Positions 22,450 through 33,074 of a stretch of DNA of 64,000 nt are shown one piece after another. A program made the translations under genes and the position numbers. The notes under the pieces were generated by a model that saw only the letters and a list, made by a program, of their open reading frames with translations, was not told the origin of the DNA and did no database searches. Numbering within the stretch: the stretch's first letter is position 1; the number at the start of each line of letters is the position of its first letter. The stretch covers positions 824,348,397 through 824,412,396 of the forward strand of contig NC_081411.1 of assembly GCF_030272615.1 (NCBI RefSeq). The letters run 5' to 3'. This DNA comes from Cryptomeria japonica. Its lineage: Eukaryota > Streptophyta > Pinopsida > Cupressales > Cupressaceae.

Positions 22450-23026
22450 AATGATACATCATCAATAACATAACATCTCAACCAATGTTGCCTCTATCTC
22501 CAAGAGGATCCTGCCTACTAGATCTTGCCCTAGGATGTCTCGAAGATGTCTGAGGTGGACCCATAACACCACCACTACTAGTTCATCAAGAAGTAGACCT
22601 ACTAGAACCTGAAAAACCTCTATACTCATTGAAACTAGGAGCTCTCTATGTCTTAGGAATGACACCATCATAGAGTTGTCCAAAATACAAGGCCTCCTGC
22701 GTAGCATAATAAAGTTTCTCAAACTGCCTGCGTGCCTCGGTACCTGAAGCAAAATGTTGGTCATAAGTAGTCTAAACCAAACGCATCTGCCTCACTACAT
22801 CTTCTCTCTCCCTTTGTAGTTGAGCTCTCTCAATGGCTATCTAGTCTCTCTCATAAGATATTCGATCTCTCTTTGTGGTAAGCTCTCCCATCGCCCGCCG
22901 ATACTGATCTCTATCCTCCATCCCTCATTGCTGCAAAGTAGCAACCAAGCCCTCCAAACTCCTAACCCGATCTCTCAATCCCTCCTCATCACCCACCTCC
23001 TCATCTCCTCTCTCCATAGCTTGGGG
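22450..23026 (-). pseudogene. C-terminal fragment of PMD protein (copy X)
   Basis: Minus-strand translation gives REDVVRQMRLV, TYDQHFASGTEARRQFEKLYYA, and FNEYRGFSGSSRSTS, with stops. This matches the C-terminal tail of copy A (REDVVRWMWMVWAAYDQQFALGTDAHRQ, LYYGMQKAFYY, FSEVRGHSGSSRTST). The PMD itself and the promoter are missing. The fragment ends abruptly at the TG of a D LTR, without the polypurine tract expected there, so a deletion removed the rest. Function cannot be stated beyond the family. Confidence 0.65.
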
Positions 23027-23503
23027 TGAAGACACCTAAAAATGTCTCATTAATCATGTACTAATTATTCGTCTAAATTAGTTAAATAATTATTTAATTA
23101 TTTAATTATTTAATTTAATTAATTAATCTTATTCTTCTATTTCATATTTCTTCATCATCTTACTAATTATTTCTATTTCTATTTTATCATCATTTAATCA
23201 TTTAAACCATTTTATAATGTTAATTAAATATTTATTATTTAATTAATTATGATTATTAATCCTTAAATTTAAATAATCTTTATTATTTAAATAAATTTTA
23301 TTTTCAATTTCTATCTATATTCAATTAATCATTAACCCTTTTCTAAATGTTAATTAATTATTAATTATTTAATTAATTGTGATTTTAATCCTTAAATTTA
23401 AATAATCTTTATTATTTAATTAAATTCAATTTCTAAATAATTAAATAGTTTCTTTAAATTATTTAATTAACTAATTAATTCTTCTAATTTCATTCAAATT
23501 CAT
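23027..23503 (+). repeat. Family-D LTR, 5' part only
   Basis: Starts TGAAGACACCTAAAAATGTC, one base off the D LTR start, and breaks off mid-LTR into the PMD tail of copy A. It contains two copies of a roughly 135-bp AT-rich module (CTTAAATTTAAATAATC...), also seen in the other D LTRs. Confidence 0.8.
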
Positions 23504-25731
23504 AACACCCCCAGTGCTGGTCCTCCGTGTAGAAGTCCTACTAGAACCAGAATGACCTCTAACCTCACTAAAGCTCAGAGCTCTATGTCCCTTTGGTACA
23601 GCCTCATGATAGAGCTATTTGTAATAAAAGGCCTTCTGCATACCATAATAGAGTTTGTCAGTCTATCTATGTGCATCGGTACCTAGAGCAAATTGTTGAT
23701 CATAAGCAGCCCAAACCATCTACATCCATCTAACTACGTCATCTCTCTCCCTCTAGAGACAATCCCTCTCAGTCTCCACTTCACCATAGTCTATGCAGAA
23801 TTCCTCCCACTCGGCATCTCATTGTTGCCTAAGTCTAGCAACCTCATCCTCTTGACTCTAAATCCATGCTCTGAGAATCTATGGATCATCATCATCAAAA
23901 TCACCACCCTAGCCTCCATCTCCTCCTCCCCCCTTTGCAGCAGGAACGTCCTCTAACTCTGGCATATCATCATCATCCCCATCCTCATTGCTCAATTACT
24001 CTGAGGAATTATCATCATCTCCGCTGCTCATAGACTCGGTGTCTCCACCAATGTGTACGTCCTCCTCTACCCCCTCATCTCCTCCTCCAAACTCCTCCCC
24101 CTCTCTGCCCTCCTCTCCCCCATGTCAATCCTGAGTCATTGTCTAGGATTTTGTATCTGCTGAGATGTGATCAGAACAGTCGGATCAGTTAGTGGAATAG
24201 GCCTATGTCTAACCCACCATGCATCATACTTAGGAGTAGTCCCTAGATCTATCGTACCTACACTCCAACCCCACTGTAATGCCTCAAGAGCATCAAACTT
24301 GGTATTCATCACATGTGGCTATATGCACACACCCCAATCAGAAACCTCATGAGAAACATGAGAAAAGTATGTTGTAACAACAGGTGTCACCTATACCTCT
24401 CTAAATTATCTGAGTACCTATCCTAGAAGAGACATCTCAATGATCCTTTGTGTCTCCACAGTCCTCCCAATAAGATATCTCTATTGTCTGCAGAAAGGAA
24501 AGTGTTGTGCATCATCTGCCCAACCGGGGCAATCTAAATATGGTCTCCAAATAAAATGTTGCAAGATATCAAGTTGATGTCACTAATACAAGGTGTTACT
24601 CGAACCTCTGTGTCTAATACTAGGTATATATTTGTATGCATATGGCTCCTCAAGTTGCAAGTCAACATGAATAACTATCCTCGAGATAGAAATGTGCTCC
24701 CAAGCCCAAGTCTGGAGCAATGTCACACCATAGTTGATCGATCGGTATCCCAAGTATACAATGTTTTGCATCTGATAATAAACCATGCCTAATCGACAAG
24801 GACCCCAAGCATATATTCGACGATAAACAATCATATCATGGAACACTCTGCCCCATCCAACTATAAATCCATGGCATCATCTGTCAGGAATCAACAAGCC
24901 ACCTACAATATTGCACAATACTATAGTAAGATCATCATAGTCCAATCGAGCCCAAGGGATATCATAATGACCATTGATCTGTAAATCATGCTCCTCACAC
25001 TCAAAAAGGGCACATAGTCCAGCAGTATATGCCAAACATCCTCTAAAGTAATGGATGCCTCACCAGTAGGAAGATGGAAGGTACATGTCTCAGAATGTCA
25101 CTGCTCCACTAACGGCATAATCAAGGCCTTGTTGGCCGTAATCTCTGGCAAATGTAAAACATGATATAATCTCAGATGTCAGATATGTGCAACCTCTTCA
25201 TCAAGTAACTCAGATCAAAGATCAAGAGCACTGGGTCTACTCTGTAGGTAGTATAACGCTCCAATATTCTCTTGCATAGAGAAAACATTAAAAATATCAA
25301 ATCTTGGATACTGCGATAAAGAATTGATCAGACGCATGAAAAAAACTTCAATTTACAATGAATGCGTAGCATTTAACACTATTGCATAACAATTAAATCT
25401 TATGAGTGACAACTAGAGCATATGCGTAAAAGTTAACACTAATGTGTAAACAAATAGAGGAATGTGTAACACTAAGCACCTATGTGTGACACTTACACTC
25501 TTGTGGTACACTTAAGGTGTTTGCGTAAAACTTAAAGCTAATCCATGAAAATCGACAAACATATACGTGATGGCTAAAACCTAAATCTCTGCAAAAATTT
25601 GGAAAAAATTATAAAAATAGGCAAAAAATTAAACAAAATTTTTAGAAACATACCATGCTACCAGTCCCCTAAGGTCTCTGATAAAAACATACTTGCTTGG
25701 ACAAGTGCACTTGTCCCCCATAGCCAGCCAT
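23504..25731 (-). pseudogene. Plant Mobile Domain (PMD) gene, copy A, decayed, antisense to its element
   Basis: PMD proteins (relatives of Arabidopsis MAIN/MAIL1) also occur as cargo of plant Ty3 and Mutator elements; their role there is not settled. The first exon starts at 25731 (MAGYGGQVHLS, then YQRP), followed by an apparent intron with a GTATGT donor and a TTTTTGCAG acceptor near 25590. PMD motifs follow: FHLPTGEASITLEDVWHIL near 25090-25030 and LLQTWAWEHI near 24720. The tail is acidic/Ser-rich (DVHIGGDTESMSSGDDD) and then helical. Stops and shifts run throughout, so no protein is made now. A TATA box lies 92 bp upstream. The gene runs opposite to the D LTRs around it. Confidence 0.8.
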
Positions 25732-25822
25732 GATGATCAAATACTCACAGGAAAGAAAAAGACTTGCAATTCTCTCCAAGAACTCAACACAATGCAAATG
25801 AGTAAATGAAAGGCCAAACTCA

Positions 25823-25832
25823 CTATTTATAG
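25823..25832 (-). promoter_or_regulatory. TATA box of antisense PMD unit, copy A
   Basis: CTATAAATAG on the minus strand, 92 bp before the first PMD ATG. Copy B has a TATA box at the same distance and both are followed by the same surrounding text (GAGCTATAAAT preceded by CTAATTTT). Confidence 0.6.
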
Positions 25833-26083
25833 CTCAAAATTAGGGGTTTTTCCACTTCGACGCTCGTGGTCCCTGTGAACTTCAACAAACTTGTAGGCTA
25901 CTCAAAAGATCTCAAAATCACATGAAACTTCACACAATTGCTCTTTATAATGATATCGAAAATATGGTCTCAATTTCCAAATTTTTCGACCACTTTTTTC
26001 GAGAGGGCATATTTACACTATACTGCATCACCAAGGCATACTAGGCCAGGAAATTTTTTTCGTTTTCTTTGAAATAATGTCAT

Positions 26084-27175
26084 TCCTTAAATTTAAATAA
26101 TCTTTATTATTTAAATAAATTCCATTTTCAATTTCTATCTCTAATTAATTAATCATTAACCCTTTTCTAAATGTTAATTAAATATTTATTATTTAATTAA
26201 TTATGATTTAATCCTTTAATTTAAATAATCTTTATTATTTAATTAAATTCAATTTCTAAATAATTAAATAGTTTCTTTAGATTATTTAATTAACTAATTA
26301 ATTCTTCTAATGTCATTTTATTTCATTAATTCTTCTAATTTCATTCAAATTTATATTCTTCAATTTCTTCTAATTTCAAATACATGTGCATGATTTCAAA
26401 AATCAAATTGAAAATCAAAGTCAAGTTCTAAATATATTCAAATAACAAAATTGAATTTAAAATAAATTTAATATTCGAATTAAATCTTATGCAAAGATTA
26501 AATTGAAAATCAAAGTCAAAGTGCAAGCACATGCCAAGTTAATTAATTCAATCAATTAATTAATTAAATCATTATCTTTTCAATTCCTATTTCTATCTTT
26601 TAGTTAGATTTTTCTAAATAAAGCTCTCAATCAACTTTCAATCAGTTAAATATTCCATCTATTTTAATTGATCTTTTCAATTGATTGATTAATTACATCA
26701 TCCCTTTAATTCTCTCCAATCATTCTTTTTCATCTTTTAATCAATGTTTCCTCAATCAGTTAACTCATTTATCAATTCAATCTATTGAGTTCCACCTCCC
26801 AATCAGTAGTTCAATTATTAATCAATATGTGAGCTCATTTGAGTTTCACCTCTTGATCAATCTGTTCCACCTCTCAATCAATCATCTCCAATAATCTATA
26901 AATTGAGCATTCAATCTCCAGTTTCAACAATCATGAACTTAGAATCTTTGTGTCATTTATAGGTTACCGACGCGATATCTAAGATCCATCATACCTCAAA
27001 GAAGAGAAGAACAATGGAAGCAATATGCAATCATGGGATAGGGAGATTTCATTGAATATTTATATTCCTATTGTTTGATTGTGTTATTTCATTGAGTTTA
27101 TTTTAGGTTTCTTTGATTAGGATATGGATTTGTGATTTCCTTTTTATTCCTAATTACATGATGATGAATTTTACA
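26084..27175 (+). repeat. Family-D LTR, 5' end missing
   Basis: Joins copy A's upstream region mid-text at CTTTGAAATAATGTCATT, skipping the expected polypurine tract and the first third of the LTR. It runs through the AT-rich modules, a TATA-like TCTATAAATTG near 26896 and GAAGAACAATGGAAGC at 27007, to a TTTACA end. No primer-binding site follows; the next bases are the tail of PMD copy B. Confidence 0.75.
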
Positions 27176-29104
27176 TACGACATGGGGCATATCAACATCA
27201 TGTCCACCATCCCAACCCTCATCTCCATCGTTTCTCAATGATCCTGATACTGACTCATTGCTCTCACTCTCACTCCCACTCTCACCAGAACTACTCATAG
27301 ATGTAGTACATCTATCGATATCCACATCCTCCTCTCCACTCTCCACCTCTTCTGCAACTATTGCTATCAGATCTATCAGACCCCTATCTTGTCCTCCTTG
27401 ATCACCACCTCTATGCCCTCTATCTCTCCCTAAATCTATCTCACCCTCTCTCTCACCCTCTTCCTCTCCCTCTAGAACCCCTATCGTGTCTAATTTGTTG
27501 AGCAGCAATCGAAACTATCGGATCTGTCAAAGGTATGGACTTATGTTGTATCCACCATACACTATACTATGCTATATTCCCTCGATTTGTGACACCAACT
27601 CAACAACCCCACTGAACATGAGAAAGAGCATCAAACTTGGAAATGGCAACATGAGGCTTCATGCATGCACCCCAATCACCGATCCAATGAGTAGTACAAG
27701 CAAAATAAGTTGTCACATTCGGAATATCCTGTATCTCACCAAGCTATTAGAGTACATGGCTAGGAAGATGCATATCAATAACCCTGTTACCACCAACATC
27801 TCGCCCAATTAGATATCTCTGTTGTCGACAAAAAGGAAGGTGTTGGGCATCATCAGCCCAATCACAGAAAGTGAGATAAGGTCTCCATGAGAAGTACTGT
27901 AAAATATCAATCTGACGACACCAATACAAAATGTTACTTGACGCCCTATGTCTCACTCCAACAATGTATCTATAAGTGTATGGTTTCTCTAGATCTAAAT
28001 CAACATGTATCACAAGAGAAAATATAGCTATGTGCTCCCAAGCCCATATCTGGAGCAAAGTAATGCCACATCCAATAGATTTTTGCTACAAATACACAAT
28101 CACATGCATCTGATGATATAAAGTGGCAAGAAGATAGGGACCCCAAGCAAACACTCGTCTATCAATAACCATATTATGAATCACTTCTCCTCATCAAACA
28201 GGGAATCCATGGGTACGTCTATCAAGGATCAATAATCAAACAACAGTGCAACCAAGAACAATGGTGAGATCATCATAATTAAAATCATACCAATGAATAT
28301 CATAATGACCCCGAATATGGAGATTGTCCTCAGAACAACTCAAATAGCGTACACAAAGTAGATACTCCACCACTAGGATCAAAAGTAACTTGTGCACCAA
28401 ATATGGGAATGTGTAAAATACGCCACACATCCTCAAGTGTGATAGAAGCCTCACTTGTCAGAAGATGAAATGAGCAAGTCTTTGAATTCCAATGCTTAAT
28501 CAAAGCAATAATCATGTCCTTGTTGGTCGTCCCTCAGGAAAGTGCGCTATATGGTACAATCCAACATGTCGTAGCAAAGTAGTAACCTCTGCATCTAACT
28601 CATGATGTTGATCAAGACCATATGACCTCATCTGTCTCACAATCAAGACTGGATAATGGTCCTACATTTGAGTAAAAATCAAAATGGATTAGATACGTCA
28701 TTCCCATCGACAGAAAACACAAAAATGTTAATGTCATGTCAATTATGAACTGATATTATCAAATGTAGATCATTTAATGCAACTGTGAATTGATATTAGC
28801 AAATGCAAACTATTTAAAGCAATTGTGAATTAATATTTGCAATTGTGCACTACTAATTTTGTGAAAAAATATCAAGTGCGAACTATTTAAATCAAATGCA
28901 AATTTTTATTAGCAAATGCAGATAAATCAACAAGCAATCATGAATTGGAAAAATTGGACACTACCAAACATCGATGAAAAATTTGGAAAAAACAGACAAA
29001 AAAGAGTAAAATTCTTGAAAAGTCACCATGTTGCCAGTATCGGGAGGTCTCTGATATGATCACGGTCGGTCAGACAAATGCAACCTCGCTTTGTGACCCA
29101 CCAT
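27176..29104 (-). pseudogene. Plant Mobile Domain (PMD) gene, copy B, decayed, antisense to its element
   Basis: Same layout as copy A. The first exon is at 29104 (MVGHKARLHLSDRP, then YQRPPDTGNMV), and an intron follows. PMD motifs are FHLLTSEASITLEDVWRIL at about 28460-28405 and MLQIWAWEHI, HVDLDLEKPYTYRYI at 28058-27960. The tail is acidic (EEVESGEEDVDIDRC, SGESGSESESNESVSGS) and reads on into the LTR end. Open stretches reach 136 codons but stops and a frameshift break the PMD. On the other strand the polypurine tract and 3' LTR of its D element begin at 29467. The gene therefore sits head-on to the element's own transcription. Confidence 0.85.
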
Positions 29105-29194
29105 CTCACTCCAAGTATGTCAAAAGCACTATAGTCTGGATGAATTCTTACAAAGTAAATGAGTGTAAATGAGCTCAAATCAAATATCAATTTT

Positions 29195-29204
29195 CAATTT
29201 ATAG
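29195..29204 (-). promoter_or_regulatory. TATA box of antisense PMD unit, copy B
   Basis: CTATAAATTG on the minus strand, 91 bp before the PMD ATG at 29104, matching the geometry of copy A. Confidence 0.6.
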
Positions 29205-29466
29205 CTCAAAATTAGGGTTTTTGTAACCCTAATGGTCATGGAACCCTCCAACTTTAATGCAGTTGTTGCCATACCAAACAAGATCATAGCCTTACCAAAT
29301 TTCACATTATCACTTTCTAGCACATTTTCAAAAAAAAGGTCTTCATTCCACAAATTTTTTACCACTTTTTCCGAGGGGGCATATTTATACCCTAAATGTC
29401 ACCAGGGCATAATGGGGCAGAAATTTTTTTGTTTTCTTTAAAACAACGTCATTTCAACATTGTGTC

Positions 29467-29479
29467 AAAGAGGGGAAAA
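29467..29479 (+). other. Polypurine tract of the D element
   Basis: AAAGAGGGGAAAA directly precedes TGTAGACACC. It shows that the LTR beginning at 29480 is a 3' LTR and that the D element points to the right. Confidence 0.85.
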
Positions 29480-29774
29480 TGTAGACACCTAAAAACGTCT
29501 CATTAATTCTATACTAATTATTCGTCTATCTAATTAGGTAATTCTTTAATTACTTGATTAAACTAATTATTTCTTCTGATCAGAAAATCTAACATTTCTA
29601 ATTATTTGAATTTCTATCATTTCATCATTTAATCAATTTCCCTATATCAATTATTAATTATTTAATTAATTGTGACATTTTCTTTAGTTAAATAATCTTT
29701 ATTATTTAATTAATTCAATTCTTATGATTGAATAATTTTGTTTAAATTATTTAATAAATTAATTAAATTCTTTC

Positions 29775-30988
29775 TGTAGACACCTAAAAATGGTCAACGC
29801 TTGCAGGGTCATACTTTAACATTTGCGCATTGCCTCATTTTAGGTTTTTGCGTCGCATTAACATTTCTCCTATGTCACGCACTTGGTTTTTATCATTTGC
29901 GAGCATCGAGTCATTCTTCTATCATCTCACCTTCGAATTTGGTCTTGTCGACAACAACCTTCAGTCATGATTTTGGTCGATTTTTGTCCTTGTCAATCTT
30001 GTCATATTGCGATCGATTCGTCATCGATCCTTGTCCTTTCCAATCATATCAATTTGGTCAATTTGTCATTGATTTTTCTCAACCAATCTCAGTCAAATCA
30101 TTTATCAACACTGGTCATTTATCAAATTCAAAATCATGATCGAGTCAATTATCTTCAATCAAGACCTAATTGTCATTCTCGCATTGCTAATTTATCTTCT
30201 AGGGTTTTGTGATTTAATCATTTAACCTTGTTTGTCATTTCCTCCTTTAGGATTAATAAATTATTTATTTATCCTAAGTCTTCTCATTGCAATTAAATGT
30301 TCATTTAATTGGCTAATTATTCCTCTTTTGTGAATTAATTAATAAATGAGAAATTATTAATTAATTTACCTATTTTTCATCCATTTCCTAATTTCCAAGT
30401 CATTATTTCCAATTTAATTTTCTAATTTCTCCTAAATGTCTATTTCTATTTCAAAATCTTGTCATAAATCCTTGCATAGAAATTTGTCATAGAATTTGTC
30501 ATAAATTGTCATAAATCCTTGCATAGCAATTTGTCATAACATGTCATAATTTTGCTATTCTTGATTTGAATTTCCATTCGAATCATTATCATGCTAATTT
30601 GATCATTTCTCCAATTTATCTATAAATTGGATGAATTTCTTCAATCAAATCCCTTGATCCTTAATTAATAATCCTTAATCAGACTATCAAATTTACGCTT
30701 CTAGTACTCTTGATCAAAAATCCCGTCTACTTGCTTTCAATTGTGTGTGCACTTGTAGGTGAGATCCACAACCATTTGAAGAGGAAAGAAGAACAATGGA
30801 GCTGTATGAAGGAGCATTCAAGTCATGTCTATGGTTTGCATAATCTTTCGTTTTTGAATGCTTTGTTTTCATGTCTCTATTGAATGTGTCTTAGGATAGA
30901 TTCATTGCAAATTATGCATTTGTGATTGAGCTAATGTCTAGTGTTTCGATTTATCTATTTGTGATGATTTACTATTTCCTAACGTACA
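29775..30988 (+). repeat. Element E 5' LTR
   Basis: TG...CA ends, next to the PBS. It holds a likely TATA box (TATAAATTGG, 30621-30630) as one arm of a 20-bp palindrome, and carries GAAGAACAATGGAGC near 30787, reminiscent of D LTRs. Confidence 0.95.
30611..30630 (+). promoter_or_regulatory. LTR promoter: TATA box within a palindrome
   Basis: CCAATTTATCTATAAATTGG has two perfect 9-base arms around CT, with the TATA box in the right arm. The same 20 bases occur in the 3' LTR at 40132-40151. Transcription would start about 30 bp downstream, in the LTR R region. Confidence 0.6.
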
Positions 30989-30993
30989 TTAAT

Positions 30994-31011
30994 TGGTGAA
31001 CCCGACGTGAA
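30994..31011 (+). other. Element E primer-binding site, tRNA-Trp type
   Basis: TGGTGAACCCGACGTGAA begins five bases after the 5' LTR, identical over 18 bases to the PBS at 18754-18771. Confidence 0.88.
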
Positions 31012-33056
31012 TACTAACCTTCTAACCCCTTTACTATGTTTTGGAGTGCTTTCAAGTTTATTTTGCAGGTCAAAAGCCCAAAAACAGGGCCGTGCAGGGT
31101 ATTTTGGACACTTCTGCGCCTATGTCCTGCATCTTGTGCCTGTGTCTTGCATCTTGCGCTTGTGTAGGTGACATTATGCGCTTGTGTCAGACATCTTGCA
31201 CCTGTGTCATGAGTTCTGCGCTTGTGTAAAGTCCAGAGCAGAGGTGAAAAATGCAGTGTTTACTTGAAATTTTTGGTGTTTTTGCATTCTGTTTTCTGTG
31301 CTTTGGATTTTGGTACTAATTATTTGTGTAGAATCTTGGCATACGCATGACAAAGACTATAAATCAAACTACTAACATGTGTTATGCAGAATCGATGGTC
31401 AAAGACAACAAATCAAACCTCTAACTTGGGTTTTGCAGGTTGCCTTGGAGAAACAACCAAACTTTGTGTTTGCATTTAATTTTTAGGCACTTAGTGATTT
31501 CTAAATAGGTTGGAATGAACATTTGTTTGCTTTGATTGTTGAGTATGACATTGGAGTAGGAGAGTATGCTCTCATCCTTCTTAGGGTGATCAAAAATCCA
31601 GATCTTCGATACCATGCTTGTGTTGTTGATTGTGTGTCACATTTAGAGGGCCTCCCTTCCCGACCACTTTGCTTTTGCAAGCAAGTGATAATCGTGAGAA
31701 GGGGACGACCCAAAGTGAGTATGGCTAGAATTCCTTGGCATTCTAACTCACTATAAAAAAATACCCAATGAGCGAAAGCTTTGAAGGAAGTGTTACGTGG
31801 GAATTGTAGTTACTTGGGAAGTGATGACCCTTGGACTCTTTCTCATATCAACATCTAAGTAGGGCCTCTTGGTCTAAATCGTGCTTGCATGACTACATTT
31901 GTTTGGTATCTTGATGGGCTTAATGTCTCAATCACGCTTGCGTGACATCAAGGAGTAATGCTTAACAGAAATCCTTACTAAACACCTTGTTTTTAGAGGC
32001 CAAAAACCCTTCTAGTTGCTGGAGAAGGACAAATTCGGATACTTGGAAGAGATACTAAGTTCGCCATGGGGAGATTTCCATGGGGACTGATGCTTGGCTG
32101 CCCTGAGAAGTGAGTGCCGTGGAGGGGAGCCCGTGGGGTCAAGCATCTATGTATTCTCCTTGAATCCCATAATGAGTCTACCTCTCAAGTACCTAATGTC
32201 TTTGCCTACCATAAGAAATGTGGAAATGAGCATGATTTTCTTGAGTCTAAGTTGCAATATCTTGTATTCTTTGCTTGTCAAAAGTTGAATTGCATCCCAT
32301 TTCAGAGAGCAAAACAAATTGATTCAAAACAAGGTTAAACACAAGAGTATTTCATCCAACAAATTTCAAAACAACTTCAAACATGGTTGTCAAACATTGT
32401 TCAAAATCTTGTCTCAACATTCATGTCACTTAGATTTAGGTTCATCCTAGGTTGCATTTTGCAAAGTTCGTTGTCAACTACCAAGGTTAGGTTTCACCTA
32501 AGTCATACTCCTTTGCATATCAATAAGGGTCATCCATTTGCATGTGTCCTCTTGCATTAGAGTAATACCATTGTCATACATTCATATTTGCATACCCTAG
32601 GTCTCTTCATTAAGCTTAGGTCATTATCATATCATATTAAGGTCACTTGCATAGTATTGTCCCTTTGCATATGGTGGCAAAACTAGGTTTTGTCATACTT
32701 GAGTAATCCAAATATTTGATAAACTCTAAGTCATTGTTAGGAAGTCTAGACCTTATTAAATCTTTTATCCTTTTGTCATCAATATCATTTGGTCAAACCT
32801 AGCTTAGTATCCAAGCATATAGGGGAGACTTTGTCATTTGTCCTTTTGTCACTTGCGTCCTTTTGTCCTTTAAGGTCTAGATATCATTCCAATTTCCCAA
32901 GGGTCCCTTTCTTAGATTTGCATTCCAAAAGGTTTGTCAAAATCTTCAAAAACAACCAGAAACATAGGTTGCATTCTTGCCATAGATTGCATTCTCATTT
33001 ATTTGGTTCGCATTTAGTTGCATATCATACATTATCCTTGAAAAATTCCAAAAATA
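31012..33056 (+). other. Element E 5' leader
   Basis: About 2 kb with no supported coding region. It contains the 20-bp-period array at 31115-31230. It also contains many short 'TTGTCAT/TTGCAT' T-rich motifs from 32350 on. A 77-codon frame at 31523-31756 has no recognisable domain and no homologous partner here. Confidence 0.6.
31115..31234 (+). repeat. Six imperfect 20-bp units, consensus TGCGCTTGTGT
   Basis: Units start at 31115, 31135, 31155, 31177, 31197 and 31217, each with TG(C/T)(G/A)C(C/T)T(G/A)TGT. The same core recurs near the other end of the element at 38658-38768, there also inverted. Confidence 0.85.
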
Positions 33057-33074
33057 TTGCATTTGCATAGTGAC

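Noticed and set aside
26685-26894. Frame rich in Ser, Ile and Asn
   Set aside because: Sits in the D LTR, in 'TCAATCA/TTCACC' simple text that recurs in other D LTRs with frame breaks.
29801-30212. Frames of 109-112 codons in the element E 5' LTR, repeated at 39328-39733
   Set aside because: They lie wholly in the LTR, overlap each other in two frames, and show no domain; both copies agree only because LTRs are copies.
31115-31234. Possible CRISPR-like array
   Set aside because: Unit core is only 11-12 bp with 8-10 bp between, imperfect, in a plant retroelement leader; no spacer-repeat pattern.
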